DNA from: Diogma glabrata
Taxonomy: Eukaryota; Arthropoda; Insecta; Diptera; Cylindrotomidae
DNA length: 64,000 bases
Assembly (NCBI GenBank): GCA_963693315.1
Contig: OY856188.1
Span: forward strand, 193,636,322 to 193,700,321
Direction: 5' to 3'
Both the position numbers and the translations under genes were made by a program. Under the pieces are notes generated by a model, which had not been told where the DNA came from, searched no databases, and saw only the letters and a program-made list of their open reading frames with translations. Shown here one piece after another: positions 11,382 to 23,164 of this stretch; within the stretch, counting starts at the first letter, position 1; the number at the start of each line of letters is the position of its first letter.

Positions 11382-11892
11382 TGATGAACTCCTTGGTTCA
11401 TACACTAAAACTCGCTTATATTTTTCTTTATAATTATACAGTTTATTAAATGATAATTCACCATTAATAAAATTAACTTCAATTAAATGCACAGTATGAT
11501 TAACTAACAAAACCTTTAAATAAATGCAATGCGATAACACAAATGTATTATTAATACTTAAGAGAGCGATGTTCACGTTTTAGAATATCACGAGAAAGTG
11601 AAAAAGCTAATTTTTAGATTTATAATTTGACTTCAACAAAAACATGTAATTTTATTTAGGACGTTCAATTGACGATTTTAAATTTCGAGTAAATTAATTA
11701 AATAATTTATAGCATCAGCCGCACAGCGTCGACTAGTGGAACGAGATTAAGCTTTTATCAAAACTCGGTTCGTGTCTTAAGTATATTGAATTAATGTAAG
11801 GTGATCGTTTACGTTAATTGATCGTTTACATTAATTGATCATTTAAGTTTGTAGTGATTAATTATTTAGATTTAAATATATTAATCGCTACA
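11382..11892 (-). repeat. 3' LTR of the CsRn1-type element
   Basis: 511 bp, identical by eye to 16999-17509. On the minus strand it starts TGTAGCGATT and ends TTCATCA. It contains a short internal tandem (GATCGTTTACGTTAATT then GATCGTTTACATTAATT, at about 11802-11840). The open 90-codon stretch across this LTR also occurs in the other LTR and is not a gene. Pol ends only ~30 bases before it. A purine-biased segment GAGCGGGG just inside may serve as the polypurine tract, but this is weak. Confidence 0.93.
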
Positions 11893-11922
11893 GTACCCCG
11901 CTCGTAGATGAAAGCCCCCCGT

Positions 11923-14900
11923 TTAATGTGTCTGTTCGAAATGAACAGCTTTGTGTGTTCGAGAAGCTGGTGAACGATCAGCTGAACACAAAATACCATA
12001 CGCTGGCTTCAATCTGTCGATCGAGACAGATTGTTGTTTGCCTTTGATCTCGATTACGAATTGTTTACGGAGACGTCGTATGATTTTGTAAGGACCTTCA
12101 TATGGGGTTTGTAAGCCTGTGCGTGTTCTATCGACCCTAACAAAAACGTAGTCGCAGTTTTCAAGCGACTTTGGGACAAAAATGTCGTTTTGTTTACTTT
12201 GTCGTGTAGGTGTTGGAATCAGATTGTGCATTGTATTTCGAAGCTGATCAATAACTGTTTCATGAGTAGGCAGCTGTGAAAGAGGATTTTCTACGAAGAA
12301 CTCACCGGGCAGTTTCAGTGTTTGTCCGTAGACAAGTTCTGCGGGTGAGCACTTCAGATCTTCTTTCACTGTAGCTCGAATACCAAGAAGAATGATTGGT
12401 ATTTCGGAGCTCCACTGAGTAGTGTTGCCTCTGGCCATAAGTGCAGCTTTTAGTTGTCGATGAAAACGTTCTACCATTCCGTTCGCTTGTGGATGGTAGG
12501 CCGTTGTACGTATCCGATGTGAGCCCAAAAGTTTCGTTAATTCAGAAAAAAGTTTAGACTCGAATTGCGTTCCCTGATCAGTTGTGATGTGCAGTGGAAC
12601 ACCGAATCGTGATACGTAATTATTGACAAATGTCGTGGCTATGGTAGCAGCAGACATATCAGACATAGTAAAAGCTTCTGGCCATCGAGTGAATCGATCA
12701 ACGCAAGTTAAAATATATGAATATCCATTAGAAGGAGGAAGCGGACCTACGATATCTATATGGATATGTTCGAAACGAGACTGTGGAATTTCGAATTGTC
12801 CAGTTGGACTTTTTGTGTGCCGTTGGACCTTAGAGCGTTGGCAAGATAAACAAGATTTTGTCCAGTGATTAATATCTTTATTTATACTGGGCCAAAAATA
12901 TCTAGATGTAATCAATTTACGTGTACCGTTGACACCAGGATGTGACAAGTTGTGTAAAGTGTTAAAGACAGTTTTGCGTAATGGTTCTGCGATGTATGGG
13001 CGATTGTTGCCCGTTGATGTTTCGCAGACGATTTCGAATCCTGGCAGTTTAAAAAGCTCTAGTTTCATTGATGAACTAGCGTGACATACGGAACCAGAAA
13101 ATAAATTCTGAAGTTCTAAGTCTGCTTTTTGTGCAGCGATGATAGCATCGTAGTTGAAGTGAGTCTCAACTGATGCAGTTTCGTTGTCGGATGCACGAGA
13201 TAATGCATCCGCGACTGTGTTGTCTTTACCTTGCACATGCTGGATATCGGTAGTAAATTGACTAATAAAATCTAAATGGCGAGATTGTCGTGGATTTCGT
13301 TCCGTTTTAGATTGTATTGCGCGTGTGAGAGGCTTGTGGTCGGTGTAAATTGTAAATTCACGACCTTCGACAAAATACCTGAAGTGTTTTATAGCTAGGT
13401 AAATTGCGAGTAGCTCTCGATCGAATGCAGAGTATTTAGTTTCAGCGTCTGAAAGTTTCTTTGAGAAAAATCCCAGTGGTTCCCAACAATCATTATTACG
13501 TTGCTGTAACACTGCTCCGACAGCAATGTTCGATGCATCCGTAGTGATACTGTATGCAGAATCGTTACGTGGATGAACTAATAACGTGATATTGCCCAAT
13601 TCGGTTTTTAACTTGGTGAATGCTAGTTGACATTCGTTTGGCCAAGTAAAATTTTTCGGAGTCTTGGGCTTCTTTAGTAAAGCGGCCAAGTGTGTATGAA
13701 TTGGGGCAAGTGTTTCAGCTAGTTTCGGTATGAATCTATGATAATAATTTATCATACCGACGAATTGCTGAATACGTTTGATTGATGTTGGTGCTGGAAA
13801 TTCCGTAATGGCATTAATTCGTTCTTGAGAAGGCAGAATACCATTAGGTGTTATCGTGTGGCTGAGGAATTCGAGAGTGTTTACGCCAAAAACGCATTTC
13901 GAACTCTTTATGTGAACGCCAAACTCGCTAAGTTTCTGGAAGAGTTGTTCCAAATGGAGTTTGTGTTGTTCCTCATTTATTGATGCCACTAATATATCGT
14001 CGATGTAGACGAATACGAAGTCTAAATCTCGAACGATTTCGTTTATGAAACGCTGAAACGTTTGTGCGGCATTGCGTAAACCGAATGGCATTCGAGTGAA
14101 TTCGAAGAGGCCAAATGGAGTTGTGATAGCCGTTTTGTGTATATCTTCATTCGCGACAGGAATGAGATGATAGGCTCTAACAAGGTCAATTTTGGAAAAA
14201 ATTTTGCAACCATACAAATTCATCGAAAAATTTTGTATGTGCGGTATCGGATAGCGATCAGGAATCGTGACAGCGTTTAACCTGCGATAATCTCCACATG
14301 GTCTCCAGTCGAGATCTTTCTTTCGAACCATGTGAAGCGGACAAGATACAGAGGAAGATGAAATGCGACAAATTCCAAGTTCAACCATGTGTTGAAATTC
14401 AGTAAACGCAGCTTTTTGACGAATTGGATCTAGTCTGCGTGGTCTTGATACAGGCAAATGCCCGGTGGTAACAATGTGATGTACCACGTTATGCTTGACC
14501 GGTAAATTGTAGTTCGGCTCTGCTGTTAGGGAAGGAAACTTCTTTAGTAGCAGGCCGTAATCGTTGTCGATCGTATAATGGATGGGTGTTGGCGTATCAA
14601 CACTAGCCATTGTGGCATTGATTGACAGCTGTGTAGCTGAATCAATCAGCCGTTTTCGTTTAAGATCGACAAGCAGACCAAATTTACTTAGAAAATCAGC
14701 ACCAATGATCGGACGATTCACTTGCGCTAGTTTGAAAGCGTGTGTGAATGTTCGTTTTAGGCCGATATCTACCTGTAGGAGCCTTGTTCCGTAGGTATTG
14801 ATTATCGTGCCGTTGGCAGCTGATAAGGCTAGATCGTTTGATTTTGGAATATTTGTTATGGATCGATTATATTTTATGGGGAGCACCGAGAGGTCTGCTC

Positions 14901-15008
14901 CGGTGTCTATAAGAAAAGTTTGGTTGTTCACTTTGTCGTGAACGAACAGACGACTGGAGTAACTGCTCTCTGTTACGGTCGTCTCGACTTCGGGTTTTAA
15001 CCATTTTT
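11923..15008 (-). CDS. pol: Pol polyprotein (protease, RT, RNase H, integrase), CsRn1-type
   Basis: Residue numbers count from the GTG at 14931-14929. The real protein should begin upstream by -1 frameshift from gag, since the frame is open from the slippery site at about 15008 ([14 protein letters not shown] precedes). Aspartic protease: DTGAD at 9-13. RT: D249 in [21 protein letters not shown] at 281-292 and YIDD at 309-312. RNase H: TDAS near 464-467, E506, D531 and D575. Integrase zinc finger: H660, H664, C694, C697. DDE triad: D726, D785, E821, with 35 residues between the last two. The ORF is uninterrupted and ends 30 bases from the 3' LTR, so length and motifs indicate a potentially active polyprotein. 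It copies RNA to cDNA and integrates it. Confidence 0.93.
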
Positions 15009-15941
15009 TGGATTTAATGCTGGGTCTACATCCATGGTAGCTGTGGATGTGGACTGGCTAAGTGAACATGGAGATCTACACTTGCGTGCTGCAGCTCCAA
15101 ATGTTCGGTGGTAGTAACATGAACCGAGTTTGTTTTGCGAGCCAGATCGAGATTTTGACCGTTGTCGGTATGGAGATGGTGAGCTACCGCGATAATTCGA
15201 GTTCATTGAGTTGAACCTACTCCTCGAGTTCGATCGACGAAATCGAGTCAGCTGCTCGAGTTGTCTTTCAACTCTTGATAGGCGTTCTTCCATTGTTGCG
15301 CTTGCTACCGGTGTTCCCCGTCGTTGACTAGCATGAGTGGAACGTGTTGATGAACGAGATTGGCGAATCTCAGTTATTTGATTTGTTCCAGTGTTGAGAG
15401 ACATTGTCTCGAACATTTTGTCGGCCATCTTCGCCATCGTTTCAACTGGGGTTGATTCTGATTGACCAGCCAACGCTATTCTAATCAATTCTGGCATCCT
15501 ACGTACCCAAAGTGATAGTATCAGCTTTTCACTGAAATTGTTGCACGCAAGTTTTTTAATATGGCGTAGAGCCTCGGATGGTATTCGATCTCCGAGATCT
15601 TGTCCTGTCAGGAGCGCTTCTAGACGCCGCTCGTCTGATGGTGCCAGCCGTTCCAACAGCGCTTGTTTGAGTGCTTCATATTTATTGGTTTCAGGCAATA
15701 CATCCATAATGTCCGAAACCATGTCACACAATTGGGGGGTTAGAGAATGCAGCAAGTGCAAATACTTTTGCTTGTCTACCTTTATATTCTGAAACTCAAA
15801 AGTCTGCTCGGCCACTCGAAACCAAGTGGCCGGCTGTTGTGTCCAGAAAGGTTGCAGCTTTATGCTGGACGAGGCACCGAGCTCTAAAGGTTTGTTGTCC
15901 CTTACACTTTGAGCTGCGCCCATCTGTTCGTCGTCCAACAT
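14997..15941 (-). CDS. gag: Gag polyprotein with CHCC zinc motif
   Basis: A 314-residue structural protein starting MLDDEQMG. Residues ~27-180 form the capsid-like helical part ([19 protein letters not shown], then LLHSLTPQ). Residues 195-270 are Arg/Ser-rich and basic. The single zinc motif is C275-x2-H278-x9-C288-x3-C292, the CHCC type reported for CsRn1-group Gag rather than ordinary CCHC. A terminal tail ([12 protein letters not shown]) leads to TAA. The stop lies just past the heptamer A AAA AAT, where pol takes over in the -1 frame. ATG at 15941 is the first in-frame start and follows a ~1-kb leader. Gag would package the element RNA into cytoplasmic particles. Confidence 0.9.
   Translation of the reverse strand: MLDDEQMGAAQSVRDNKPLELGASSSIKLQPFWTQQPATWFRVAEQTFEFQNIKVDKQKYLHLLHSLTPQLCDMVSDIMDVLPETNKYEALKQALLERLAPSDERRLEALLTGQDLGDRIPSEALRHIKKLACNNFSEKLILSLWVRRMPELIRIALAGQSESTPVETMAKMADKMFETMSLNTGTNQITEIRQSRSSTRSTHASQRRGTPVASATMEERLSRVERQLEQLTRFRRSNSRSRFNSMNSNYRGSSPSPYRQRSKSRSGSQNKLGSCYYHRTFGAAARKCRSPCSLSQSTSTATMDVDPALNPKNG
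15003..15009 (-). promoter_or_regulatory. Candidate -1 ribosomal frameshift site A AAA AAT at the gag end
   Basis: In gag frame the codons run CCA AAA AAT GGT TAA. A one-base backward slip on A AAA AAT yields AAA AAA TGG TTA AAA CCC, which is exactly the frame that stays open through protease and the rest of pol. The heptamer fits the X XXY YYZ rule. I did not find a definite downstream pseudoknot, though the next 60 bases contain GACC/GGTC-type and GAGAG/CTCTC-type pairing options. Confidence 0.7.
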
Positions 15942-16994
15942 TTTTTTGTCGATGTCAAAGTAAATTTAAGAAAGATATAAGAATAAAAAATATGAGAGTT
16001 AACGCGAGTAATAGCTTTCGAAATAAAGCAAAATAAAATTTTCTCTTTTTTTTTAAAGAAAAAAAATAAAAAACCTAGAATAATGTAAAAGCGATATTTT
16101 TCGTTTAAGATTTGCTTCGCGAATAGATTTGTTTATCGGATTGCAGTTAGATATAAAAATATAAATAATTCGATAGTATAATAATATCGATAATATAGTA
16201 ATAGTATAGTATATAACGATTTATATTTTAAATTAAAAGAAAAAAATAATAAAAATGAAAACCAAAAATATAGAATAATGATTAGATTTCAAAAATAATT
16301 TAAAGAAATAATTGATAAACGTTACGTTACGTAAATGCTACTTTAAATAGAAAAATTTTTTTAAATAATAATTTGAAATATTTATCTTGTAAATCCTGTG
16401 ATGTGATTCCAGAGATGTTAGCTTCTTGTTTAATTTTAATTTCTTGATACTGGTTTTGATTGTTAGAAGTAACCGTATTAATGATTGTTGTTATTTGTTA
16501 ATATAAAGTTGATATTTCACATATACATATATGGTATTTGGGTATATATATATATATAAAGTTATAATGTTTTTGATGTTGATCAATGGCTTTATGAATA
16601 TATGCTGATATGATTATGATGATTGATGATTATGCTGTTGTATCATACTGTTAGATTATGTTGTTATATTACGCTGTAATATTTTGCTGTTATATTTATA
16701 TATTTGTAACAATGATGATATGATGATATTGCTGTTAGTTATACTGTTTTTATGATGTACTATTTTTTTATGTTTTCGTTAAATATGGTGATTGACGCTC
16801 GCATACACGCAATACTTCCAGAGTTTCATACGTTTGTTATACCACCCAAAAATAAAAACGTTTTAGTACAACTATATCGAGGTATTATGAAGAGTTTAAA
16901 TACGTACCTAATAACCTGATACAATAATGTATCAGGCTGTCCAGTTACAAGGCTTGTAAAAAAATGTAAACGGTAAAAACCGTAATCGGCGTCA
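15942..16994 (-). other. Long 5' leader of the CsRn1-type element
   Basis: About 1.05 kb separates the primer site from the gag ATG. It has no sizeable ORF. At 16590-16760 it holds a degenerate run of GATTATGATG, TGTTGTATCAT and CTGTTATATT-like motifs, low-complexity in character. At 16535-16560 there is a short (TA)n tract. Confidence 0.7.
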
Positions 16995-16997
16995 CCA
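16981..16997 (-). promoter_or_regulatory. Primer binding site, tRNA-Trp-like
   Basis: One base inside the 5' LTR the minus strand reads TGGTGACGCCGATTACG. From memory, the 3' end of animal tRNA-Trp gives TGGTGACCCCGACGTG, which agrees in 11 of the first 12 positions. CsRn1-group elements are known to prime with tRNA-Trp. The start TGG pairs with CCA of any tRNA, so the tRNA assignment is inference. Confidence 0.7.
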
Positions 16998-16998
16998 A

Positions 16999-17509
16999 TG
17001 ATGAACTCCTTGGTTCATACACTAAAACTCGCTTATATTTTTCTTTATAATTATACAGTTTATTAAATGATAATTCACCATTAATAAAATTAACTTCAAT
17101 TAAATGCACAGTATGATTAACTAACAAAACCTTTAAATAAATGCAATGCGATAACACAAATGTATTATTAATACTTAAGAGAGCGATGTTCACGTTTTAG
17201 AATATCACGAGAAAGTGAAAAAGCTAATTTTTAGATTTATAATTTGACTTCAACAAAAACATGTAATTTTATTTAGGACGTTCAATTGACGATTTTAAAT
17301 TTCGAGTAAATTAATTAAATAATTTATAGCATCAGCCGCACAGCGTCGACTAGTGGAACGAGATTAAGCTTTTATCAAAACTCGGTTCGTGTCTTAAGTA
17401 TATTGAATTAATGTAAGGTGATCGTTTACGTTAATTGATCGTTTACATTAATTGATCATTTAAGTTTGTAGTGATTAATTATTTAGATTTAAATATATTA
17501 ATCGCTACA
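16999..17509 (-). repeat. 5' LTR of the CsRn1-type element
   Basis: The 511-bp partner of 11382-11892, same sequence by eye. It should contain the promoter for the minus-strand transcript. An AT-rich region (TTAAATATATTAAT on plus) lies near its upstream edge. Immediately outside is ATAT and then unrelated host sequence. Confidence 0.93.
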
Positions 17510-17513
17510 ATAT

Positions 17514-20500
17514 CAATAAAATTCATTGATCCCTAACATAAAGCTATATAATTAATTAATTCCACAATTGATTCCACTTTTTTTAACAACGAATAAAAAG
17601 TTAATGTATTCTGGTTTAACCTGGTTTGTGTACCTGCCACTGCTATTCTCCAACCATCTTAAAAACACTATCTAACTATCAAGGTCATTAATAAAATAAA
17701 ATATGGAAATTAGCAACCTTTGTTAGACTCATAAATATTAAAAAATCATCATCAGATATTACATTAATTTATTCTTTTTATTAGTTTTTATGTTAAAATA
17801 TCATCAATATTACATCGAACTCACTCGTAATTCACCAAAAACGGTGAAATTTCTTTGTATCATCCATAAATCTTTGGTTTCTAATTACAATGTTCACACA
17901 ACCAACCAACGAATCCACAAACTATTAATATTAATGAGAACGCCTACAAAAAAATGTCAAACAATTTATAAAATTTATTTCATGAATTGTGTGACAATAT
18001 AATTATTGGAAAAAAATAACGATAAAATGTCTGAACCGAAATCTGCTTAACATATAACATACATGAGATTAACCATTAAAATAATTTAGTTTTTTCACCT
18101 ATCGTTCCATTCCTTCATTTTTATTTATTCTTCTTATATTTATCTATCTTAATTTATCAAATTATTTAAATACATAAATAGTTATCACATTTTAAATTGA
18201 TCAATAATTTTAACATTTTAATTTTAACATTCGTACTCGTAATTGACGTGCATTGTGAGATTTGGTTTTTCTAGAATTGAAAGAATTATGCTAAACACGG
18301 GGAAAACAAATTCATTTTTAAAATGAAAATATAAATGAAAATGAAAAATATCACATGTCACTGCACAAATTTTCCGTCATAAAAACCAAACTCTCATAAA
18401 ACCATTAAACCAACAAAAAACAAAACGAATAAAATTTTCATTCAAAAATTTTCCATTGAATTGTAGTCTAGAGTAAAATATCTACACAAAACGTAAAGTC
18501 GTAAAGCAACTGGCAAAAATACATAACTACTTGTTGCATCACAAATGAAAATAAAAAACAAAAAATGGAAAACTGGAAAAAAGGAAATCGAAAAGTTCAT
18601 TAAAAAAAAGTCTTTCTTTAAAATATATAAATATGTGTGTTTTTTGATGAAGGGGTGGAAGCTATTTTTTTCGTATTTGAATGCGAATAGGGAAAACGTG
18701 TTGTTATACTAAAACTGTTTTTTTGTTTTTTTTTAATTAAATATTGTGTTCAGTTCTCAGGTGTCCTTAATTGACGTACATACATAAAATAAAGGTTATT
18801 GCTCAAATTTAAATCGTAAAACGATAAATCATTCTTTCGAAAAAACCAAAGAACTGAAAATCACAACAAACAAAATAACGGAAGTCGAACAGTCATTGTA
18901 TTGAAATTTTTTCAATGTAGGATAAATATCACATACCATCGAAACATCATATGATCGAAATTTCTAAAATGAAATAAGATCATATTATCGAATTATCATA
19001 ATATCGAAAATATTCGGCATAATGAATAAATCTTTCAAACGAAAAATATATAAGGAAGTATCGCTACGTGTACGTACACAAATGATCGGTGAATCATTTT
19101 TTTTTAATGTATTCGTTAGGTTGCCAATTACTGTCAATATCATTTCATTTGTTCACCTCGTATTTTAAAACAAACTAAAGTGTTTTTTCTGAATTTTGTT
19201 CTTAAAATATTGAATTGTAATTCAAATTAGTATTTACACTGGTTTTTCCAAAACAATTAATTGTGTTTATATAGTTATTTATTCATTTTCTAATTTAATT
19301 ATACATTTAATTTCTCAAATGTAAGGTTGCCTTGCCACAACGTAAAAACAGTTTTGTTAGACACGCCCATTCACAGGGATTTTATAAAGTCATTGTTTGT
19401 TATGAAAAGTTTGTGTAATTTCAATTTGAATATGATTTAAATTTTAAACGGATTCGATCTAGGATTTTTAATAGTGAAATATATTGTTCAAGCATATATA
19501 ACCATAAGGATTTTCAATTCAACTACGATGTTTATACATTTTATTATTAGTTTATTAGTCGAAGTATGTTAAACATAAATTAAAATCGAATTTTTAGACG
19601 AATACAGTAGAAACTGATTTGGTCAATATTTAGGAACAATCATCTTTTAAAGTGGGTTTAAAGGTACTTTGGAGTATTTTCAACCTATGCCAATTTCATT
19701 TTATTCTAAAAATGGGCAACTGTTAGAAAAAACTGAATAGGATAGAGATTTTAGATAAGTTTTTTTATAGAAGTTAGTTCATAGAAGTTTCGTAGTTAAA
19801 TAAAAATATTTGCTTACAGAACAGCTTTACAATCTGTATCACAATCAGTATGGTGATGCTGATGTCTTTACTATTGGTTATCATGTTTGTTCTTGTAGCG
19901 TTACACCTACCTATTCTGGATATGCCGCGATTGCTTGTGTTATTGTAGATTGTGCTATTTCTGGCTATGTTATGCATGTAATAAAGAATTATTGTTAATT
20001 GTGGTACTATTGAATGTGTTGCTGTTGGCGGTGTTGATCTTGATTGTATTATTGTTAACTGTAGTTATATTATTTACGCGGTACTGTTAAGGGTACTGTT
20101 AAGGGTAATGTTGTTTTTTTCCCCATTGGTACTGAAATTGTTAAAGTTGTTGTAATGACATTGGTAAAGTGCTACTCGTTTGATTCCGTTTCTAGGTTCA
20201 AAAACTCTGCTACAACCTTTAGGGGGTACCACATATCTTTCTACGTTAGGTCTGTCCCACTCTTCATTAAAAACACAATTTTGTTTTTATGTATTTATTG
20301 TTTAAAAAGATCGAGAAAAAAATTATTAAAATAAAATCAACAAAATATATAACTTATTCATTATGTTTTATTTAAGCCAGGTGAGAATACATTTTAAGAC
20401 AAATTTTTTCTAAAATAACGATTAAGTTAAACGAGAAATAAATAAAATTTTGAATAAAACCTACTTATTTCAAAGGACAGTTCATGCTGCCACCTAAGTT

Positions 20501-21350
20501 ATGTTTGTGTAACTATATACAAATTATACACAGTACCTGCACCCTACGATTAAATAAAAACACCATCAAACGCACCAATAATACAAATTAGATCCTTCAC
20601 TCAAAGAGTCTAGTCACTCTTTCTTAGATATTTATTCAATGGGTATTCCAGATAACAGATAACCGCAGTATATGTTATATATTGTGTTGGTTTATATATT
20701 ATATTTCTATACATTCATCAGTGAGACTATTTCTAGCCAAAATTTTTCTTAGTGGACCAAATCTGAAGTTCTGAACTTTTTGCTAAACTGAGCACAGGAA
20801 GTAATGATAAAATAATCTCACGTAAAAGTAACGAGTTATTTATTGCTATATTCTTGGTCGATAAAATCGCTAAACTGTTTTAAAAGATGCGCACTTACGG
20901 TATATAATATATAAAGCTATAATCAAACAGCCTACAAAGAAAATCTTTTTTGTATGCGTGCATTGGATCAAAGAATTTTTGCACAGTTAAGAACGAAAAT
21001 AAAAACGAGTTCATGGGCACCAAATTTTATGACAAACTATGCCGAAAATTCCAGCTTCACTCCATACTTCCAAACCACATCTAAAACCTAAGCTAAAACC
21101 CACAATAACAACGGAATAGAAATGTAATATAAACCAATATTATAATTAATATATAATGCTGGCTACCTGCAGAAATTTACATTTACAATTATTTTAACGG
21201 CAAGCAGAGTAATATTCTATTTTCTAATTGAATGATGATTCGATTTACTTCGGTATGAAAGACCTAAGTATTACATTCTCGAGCCAACAGTGAAATTCTT
21301 ACCCCCACTTTTTTTGGTATTTCTCGACAATTTAGGATCCTAAAAAGGCA
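17514..21350. other. Long AT-rich non-coding stretch
   Basis: No ORF here resembles a known protein; those present are 60-70 codons and compositionally random. Local features only: at 20081-20106 the unit GTACTGTTAAGG is repeated twice, and 19855-20160 is biased toward TGTTATTG/GTTGTTG-like motifs. No promoter, splice pair or RNA gene could be supported. Confidence 0.55.
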
Positions 21351-21354
21351 AAAA

Positions 21355-21411
21355 GAAAATGTATGTCTGTCTGCCGGCCGGCCGGCCATCCGTCCGTCAT
21401 CACTTACGAAA
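21355..21411 (+). repeat. GC-rich simple-sequence patch (GTCTGTCTGCCGGCC...)
   Basis: A TGTCTG run, three GGCC/GCCG units and CCGTCCGTC stand out sharply from AT-rich surroundings. Such patches occur inside dispersed insect repeats. The long inverted repeat arm begins ~90 bases further on, so this may be part of the same element in this copy. Confidence 0.5.
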
Positions 21412-21499
21412 CCTAGAAAACCGCTGGAGGGTTTTTTAAATTTTTTTTATCTAAAAATAGGTATACTCAACGGGCAGGTCCGAAAGAACGTTATGTTCA

Positions 21500-22510
21500 A
21501 TAGCTGTACCGGAAGTGGGTCCAAAAAATCAAGTGTTTCAAAACCAGAAAATTTTTTGCTTAAGCAACAGTAATTTTAAGTGATAATGAGTAGTAACCTT
21601 GAATTTAAAGAAATCCTGATAGTAGGGATTGGTATGTGAGAGCAAAAGCTAGATTATTGCATTATAAGTTTGTCAAAAATTGATTGATTGAAAAAAGAAT
21701 GATTTTCAATTATTTTTTTAACAACCTTTTATGAAAAAAATAAAATTAATTATTTGTATGACATAAAATGTAATTGAACATGAAATTGGATATGGCAATT
21801 TTTGATTTTATTATAATTTTTTAAATATTTTTGGAATTTTGGAAAAAGTTTTTATTTTTGATTTCGTTATAATTTTTGCGATATTTTTAGAATTTTGGGA
21901 AAAGTTTGAATTTTTGAATTTTTGGAATATATTTAGAATTTTGATAAAGTTTGTATTTTTGATTTTATTATAATTTCTGGAATTTTGAAAAAAGTTTGTA
22001 TTTCTGAATTTGTTATAATTTTACAATATTTTAAGAATTCTTGAAAAAGTTTCAAATTTTGATTTTGTTATAATTTTTGCAATATTCTTAGAATTTTGAA
22101 AAAATGTTTAAATATTTAATTTTATTATAATTTTTACAATATTTTTGGAATTTTGAAAGAAATATGAATTTGTGATTTTGCAATATTTTCTCGAAACGTT
22201 ATATGGAGAGGTTTGTGAGTATAGTTTGCTGATTGTATCATCTTTTCACTAAATTATGTTAATTTATGATCTGTTATAATTTACCGGCAACGTATTGATG
22301 TTTCGTGTTAGTTCTGTAATAAATTTCTAAACATAGATAACGAATACTTGTACTTTACAAAGAGTTTTATGTTTGATATACATCACTGCCCAAAACTAAA
22401 ACCAATGTCCTCAAAAAGTTTTTTGCTGAAAACAATATCAAAATCCTTAACCCAGATCGAAGTGTTGATATCTCAGACCTGTGAGATTTCAGCCCCTCCA
22501 TATTTTTGTA
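21500..22510 (+). repeat. Long dispersed repeat, left arm, with ~57-bp minisatellite
   Basis: From TAGCTGTACCGGAAGT to CCCCTCCATATTTTTG this matches 28115-29545 in reverse orientation. Shared blocks in order: GGTATGTGAGAGCAAAAGCT, TTATAAGTTTGTCAAAAA, TTTGTATGACATAAAAT, a ~57-bp unit repeated about seven times at 21790-22190 (TTTTGATTTTATTATAATTT, then TTGGAATTTTGAAAAAGTTT), GCAACGTATTGATGTTTCGT, ATCACTGCCCAAAACTAAAA and GAAATCTCACAGG-like blocks. The 76-90 codon ORFs on both strands near 22348-22620 fall in it and are not conserved in frame. Confidence 0.8.
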
Positions 22511-22861
22511 ATAGGAATTACAATATGTTTCACAACAATCACATAGCCCGACCAACACTATATGCATGGTGCACGAGTCTATGCACAATTCGTCCACTTT
22601 TTTATTTTATTAATTCTTAAGTCTTTTGTTAAATACTCTAGTCCTAGTGTATATTTTAAATTTAATTGAAGTTTAAAAGAATTTGAGTGCTAAGGCCGTA
22701 CACATTTGTTTTAATTTAACATTTTTAAATCATCTAAACGTGTATACAAAATGTGCATAGACCTTTCCGGAATAAATACAAAAATATTTGAAGTATGACT
22801 TTTATGATCATTATTGTTAAATTGAATCACCAAACAATCTTTTTAGTAAGTATATTTATTT

Positions 22862-22906
22862 ATTGACGCGTTTCGAATATTAAATATTCATCATCGGTAC
22901 AAAAAA
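22862..22906 (-). repeat. Possible retroelement 3' tail (GAAACGCGTCAATAAATAA)
   Basis: On the minus strand CCGATGATGAATATTTAATA leads to TTCGAAACGCGTCAATAAAT. Read in one frame this gives TDDEYLIFETRQ and a stop. Similar tails (GATGATGA...CGAAACGCGTCAATAAA) recur in insect repeats, perhaps at the end of Penelope-like or LINE proteins, but I cannot confirm the family. No upstream coding remnant is visible. Confidence 0.3.
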
Positions 22907-23164
22907 TATGACAATAATACGTTATGAATTTTTCAAAGAGCAACATTTTTGGTAAATGGTAACGTCATTACGACAAATGAAAAGTGCGGTCGTATTTTGA
23001 AGTTGTAAAATGAAAATATATGTGTATGATTGAATTTGTAAATCCATTTTTCGTAATATCTTAACCGTACAATTTAAACGAAAAAAAATCAGAATTCAAA
23101 AAATTTAAATATTTGGCTTACATATAAAAAACAATAATAATTTTCCATAATTTTCCTAATATTT

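Larger units (their letters stand above)
11378..17513 (-). mobile_element. Young, apparently intact CsRn1/Kabuki-type Ty3/gypsy retrotransposon with ATAT target duplication
   Basis: Two 511-bp LTRs (11382-11892 and 16999-17509), each TG...CA on the plus strand, bracket gag and pol on the minus strand. ATAT flanks both outer edges (11378-11381 and 17510-17513), a 4-bp target site duplication of the length typical for gypsy elements. The LTRs read identical base for base by eye, which implies a recent insertion. Clade is inferred from the C-x2-H-x9-C-x3-C (CHCC) Gag motif, the pol sequence style and a primer site resembling tRNA-Trp. All three are traits I know for the CsRn1 group. No env-like ORF follows pol. 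Confidence 0.93.

Noticed and set aside
11304..11576. 90-codon ORF on minus, repeated as an 82-codon ORF at 16945-17193
   Set aside because: It lies across the two identical LTRs; the identity comes from the LTR, not from a conserved protein, and the ends differ where the LTR ends.
18900..19050. ATCATATGATCGAAATT / ATTATCGAATTATCATAATATCG inverted words
   Set aside because: Short, AT-rich and imperfect; expected by chance in this composition.
22348..22620. Overlapping ORFs on both strands (90 and 76 codons) that also have a counterpart near 28.2 kb
   Set aside because: They fall within the long dispersed repeat; the partner copy does not keep either frame open.
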